The notes under the pieces were generated by a model. The model saw only the letters and a list, made by a program, of their open reading frames with translations, did not search any database and was not told the DNA's origin. From contig CANRTU010000003.1 in NCBI GenBank assembly GCA_947642745.1, positions 1-64,000 on the forward strand: a DNA stretch of 64,000 nucleotides, read 5' to 3'. The DNA comes from an uncultured Eubacterium sp. (GTDB taxonomy: Bacteria > Bacillota > Clostridia > Lachnospirales > Lachnospiraceae). Below, piece after piece: positions 61,734 to 64,000 of the stretch (within the stretch, counting starts at the first letter, position 1; every line of letters begins with the position of its first letter). Both the position numbers and the translations under genes were made by a program.

Positions 61734-61945
61734 GACAAAATCCCCCTTTTCCACGGCGGCAGCTCCATGTTTGGCTCGTCTTCAACCTCCGGGATAGTGA
61801 GAACTACCCCGGCGGGAAAGACGAACAACTCGGCGTATTTTGCGTTTGCCCTTATCAGCTTATCGGTATGCAGGACGCTTCCCATCTGCTCATATGCTAT
61901 TTTGTCCCACATATCCCCGGATATTGTTGTATAAGTATCACGCAT
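61730..61945 (-). CDS. Tail protein X (gpX-like, LysM)
   Basis: 71 residues from MRDTYTTISGDMWDKIAYEQ. This is the gpX/LysM-type tail protein: the start motif plus KLIRANAKYAELFVFPAGVVLTIP. An upstream AAAGGCGG supports the start at 61945 rather than 61981. It overlaps the tape measure gene end by 8 bases and the gpD-like gene by 4. Confidence 0.88.
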   Translation of the reverse strand: MRDTYTTISGDMWDKIAYEQMGSVLHTDKLIRANAKYAELFVFPAGVVLTIPEVEDEPNMELPPWKRGILS

Positions 61946-64000
61946 AAACGGACCGCCTTTCATCATCATCACGCTTGTCAAGCAGGTCTTTCACCTGCTC
62001 CAGCAATCGTCTGTTGTTTTCCTCCAACTTTTCCTCTAAATCTCCCGGCTTATCGCCGTCAACGTGGATTGTCGGATTATTGTTGATAGTTACTGTTATG
62101 CTGCTTTGCCCGGTTGTACTTCTTAGCTCCGGCGCACTCACTCCCGGCACGTTCTCAGGTGCGTTATTGTTTGTTATGTTGGTCACTCCCGCCGCCTGCA
62201 CTGCTGCCACTGTATCTGCCGCCGCATTGTTGGCATTGAAAATGTCCTTTGTCTGCTGTGCTGTAAACACTGTACGCCCCGGCGCATTTGTTATCAGCTC
62301 CGGTCCCCGTTCACCTGCAATGAACGTCTGTGGGGTATTCTTTGAACCTTTTGCAAGCTGTGGTATCTCTGGTATGTTTATACCCTTGCCACCTACCCCC
62401 GGAACCCAGTCAGGCACTTTCAAAGAGTTTAGCCCACGTATTACGACATTGACCGCACCTACAATTCCATTGATTACACCCGTGCATATTGATTTTATGC
62501 CGTTCCATATGCCGCTGAAAATAGACTTCACGCCCTCCCATGCTACGGACCAGTTCCCGGTAAAAACTCCCGTGATAAACTGTATCAGCCCATTAAATAT
62601 CTGCTGTGCCGCACTGATAACGCCGCCTATCGCATTAAACACGGACTGGAACACGGACAAAACCGCCGGAAGCACGGCTTGAACCGTTGACAAAATCTGC
62701 GCTAAAATCGGCTGAATTATGCTCCAAATTGTAGAAAAAACCTGCTGTACAACCGGAAGCACCGCTTGAAGCACCGTTGTAATGATAGAACCTAACTGCT
62801 GTATTCCCTGCACAATCAGCGGCAGTACGGTTGACACAATAAAATTGAAAACCTCGCTTATTATCGGGAATACATACGTCTGTATAAAGGTTATGACTTC
62901 ACTGATAATCGGCATAATTCCCGCTATAAAGCTGCCAATCACCGGGATAATTCCCGCTATGAAGTCCGCTATTGCTTGAAAAATCTGCATTACCACCGGG
63001 GCTGCCGCCTGTATGCCGCTAATAATTCCCGGAATAACGCTGGTTATAAGTACATCAAATAATTGTTCTACAACCGGGACAATATGCTCTGTCACAAATC
63101 CTACGAACTGCCCGGCTGCTGTTACAACCTTTTGGAAAACGCCTGCAAATGTATCAAAAACCGCAACGCCTTTTTCTCCAAAGATTTCATTTATTTTGTC
63201 CCGTGCCGCCCCTATGTTGCCATCTGAAAAAACGCCCTTTATCGTTTCCCCAACATTCGTTATCACTGCAACGATTTTGTCAAAGATTTCAAGCCCTTTT
63301 TCTCCAAAGATGTTCCCTACTGCTTCACGGACTTTATCAAAGTTTTTCCGCAGTATCTGTACTACTGCAATTATTGTTGTGATTATGCCGATTATCGGCA
63401 GGAACTTTCCTGCAATGCCGCCCAACGGTCCCAGTGCCGTTTTCAGCAAGCCGCCCAACGGTCCAAATGCCGATTTTAGCACATTCCCTATGGGTGCAAT
63501 CAGCGTCCCCAGCTTCCCAAAACTGGAAGCAATCACTTTTCCGATAGAACCCAACGGCGAATTTAAGATAACGCCGCCGACTTTTGACAATATGCCGCCA
63601 AGTGCGCCGCCTATGTTTCCAAACGGTTTCAGTAGCAATGAAAGCAGTTTTGAACCCGTCCCCGTAAGAACGCCGCCCAGCTTCCCGGCAAGCCCGGCAA
63701 ACCCGGCAGACATTTTCCCCGCTACGCCGCTGAATAGCCCGCCCACTTTCTGAAATATTGTGCTGCTGCTGAAAATGTTCCCTATTGCGGAACCCAGCCC
63801 GCCCAGTGCGCCGCCTACTCCTTTGAAGTATTTCAGCACGCCGGACCCCGCCGCTTTCAGCTTTGTTGCAAAACTTGTGCTTGTGGCTGCGCTTTCAAGA
63901 AAGCCTATCCGCAGCCCCATCAGCTTTTGAAGCAATGACACAATGCCGCTTGCACCTGTCAGCCCTGCCAGTTTCAATGACAGCATACCGACACGGAACG
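61938..64000 (-). CDS. Tail tape measure protein, C-terminal part
   Basis: At least 686 residues; the frame stays open past the right edge of the window, so the true start is outside. Long stretches are hydrophobic, Gly/Ala/Ile/Val-rich and quasi-repetitive (GGALGGILSKVGGVILNSPL, VLPVVQQVFSTIWSIIQPIL, FVFPIISEVFNF-like), as in tape measure proteins that set tail length and pass into the host membrane. The LPVVQQVF/LPAVLSVFQ units repeat about every 20-25 residues. A C-terminal charged coil follows (EKLEENNRRLLEQVKDLLDK). Confidence 0.93.
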   Translation of the reverse strand, partial: FRVGMLSLKLAGLTGASGIVSLLQKLMGLRIGFLESAATSTSFATKLKAAGSGVLKYFKGVGGALGGLGSAIGNIFSSSTIFQKVGGLFSGVAGKMSAGFAGLAGKLGGVLTGTGSKLLSLLLKPFGNIGGALGGILSKVGGVILNSPLGSIGKVIASSFGKLGTLIAPIGNVLKSAFGPLGGLLKTALGPLGGIAGKFLPIIGIITTIIAVVQILRKNFDKVREAVGNIFGEKGLEIFDKIVAVITNVGETIKGVFSDGNIGAARDKINEIFGEKGVAVFDTFAGVFQKVVTAAGQFVGFVTEHIVPVVEQLFDVLITSVIPGIISGIQAAAPVVMQIFQAIADFIAGIIPVIGSFIAGIMPIISEVITFIQTYVFPIISEVFNFIVSTVLPLIVQGIQQLGSIITTVLQAVLPVVQQVFSTIWSIIQPILAQILSTVQAVLPAVLSVFQSVFNAIGGVISAAQQIFNGLIQFITGVFTGNWSVAWEGVKSIFSGIWNGIKSICTGVINGIVGAVNVVIRGLNSLKVPDWVPGVGGKGINIPEIPQLAKGSKNTPQTFIAGERGPELITNAPGRTVFTAQQTKDIFNANNAAADTVAAVQAAGVTNITNNNAPENVPGVSAPELRSTTGQSSITVTINNNPTIHVDGDKPGDLEEKLEENNRRLLEQVKDLLDKRDDDERRSVYA

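Larger units (their letters stand above)
48400..64000 (-). mobile_element. Prophage with contractile-type tail, one end (continues past the window)
   Basis: From about 48.4 kb all but a small divergent unit is read on the minus strand in the order tape measure, tail LysM protein, gpD-like, gpV-like, gpU-like, gp25-like, baseplate J, tail protein I, fibre proteins, DGR, XhlA-like, endolysin, holin. The genes overlap or abut, as in P2/PBSX-like tails. No integrase or packaging gene is in the window; they should lie to the right. The left border is placed next to the ABC remnant; no att repeat could be identified. Confidence 0.88.

Noticed and set aside
1-64000. tRNA and rRNA genes
   Set aside because: No cloverleaf with a GTTCGAATC-like T arm or any rRNA segment was noticed; a tRNA scan would be needed to exclude a missed one.

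Overview
The window looks like a chromosome segment of a Gram-positive anaerobe of the class Clostridia, probably Lachnospiraceae. The evidence is the gene content and protein style: pyruvate phosphate dikinase, a single-chain glycyl-tRNA synthetase, recO and era adjacent, a DUF4179 anti-sigma with an ECF sigma factor, and strong AGGAGG ribosome binding sites. The species cannot be named from this sequence alone.

Layout. (1) 1-4.2 kb is the wreck of a conjugative element: parA, a truncated parB joined to a fragment of an SNF2-type helicase/methylase gene that carries the 5' end of a group II intron, a complete IS3-family insertion sequence, and two small accessory genes. (2) 4.3-18.8 kb is ordinary core genome, mostly on the minus strand: ppdK, glyQS, a lipoprotein, recO, era, an M16C peptidase, an MscS channel and a DUF1015 protein. 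It is interrupted by dispersed fold-back repeats, including one with seven 18-bp tandem units and one of about 970 bp. (3) 18.8-27.2 kb holds a decayed gene region and an oligopeptide/nickel-type ABC importer (binding protein, a fused double ATPase with a repeat-built linker, two permeases). (4) 27.4-44.9 kb is a stress and ion island: a TerD protein with a long N-terminal extension, AIM24, a HAD hydrolase, an acetyltransferase, a cation/Ca2+ exchanger, a two-component system, an ECF sigma/anti-sigma pair, a Ca2+ P-type ATPase, three more TerD proteins, TelA and a YceG-like protein. The last six form one co-directional minus-strand run. (5) 45.0-48.4 kb is a gene graveyard around one intact FAD-dependent reductase, with fragments of a nuclease/transposase, an ABC ATPase, two flavodoxin-like reductases, a relaxase and a serine recombinase. 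(6) 48.4 kb to the window end is one end of a prophage with a contractile (P2/PBSX-like) tail. Holin, endolysin, XhlA-like protein, tail fibre, baseplate, tail-tube and tape-measure genes are all on the minus strand, next to a small divergent regulatory unit with a palindromic operator.

The most exciting system is a complete diversity-generating retroelement (DGR) inside the prophage at 52.17-55.34 kb. Its parts are a reverse transcriptase (YMDD motif), a template repeat (TR, 53621-53730), an Avd accessory protein, a hairpin next to the variable repeat, and a C-type-lectin/FGE-fold target gene whose last codons are the variable repeat (VR, 54297-54406). TR and VR are aligned without gaps over 110 bp. 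All 11 differences fall on template adenines (11 of 24 adenines; 0 of 86 other positions) and change 10 codons, eight or nine of them AAC. This is the fingerprint of adenine-specific mutagenic retrohoming, so the phage probably diversifies its receptor-binding tip.

Limits: everything is read by eye. Homology calls rest on motif recognition, and repeat boundaries of the dispersed elements are approximate.
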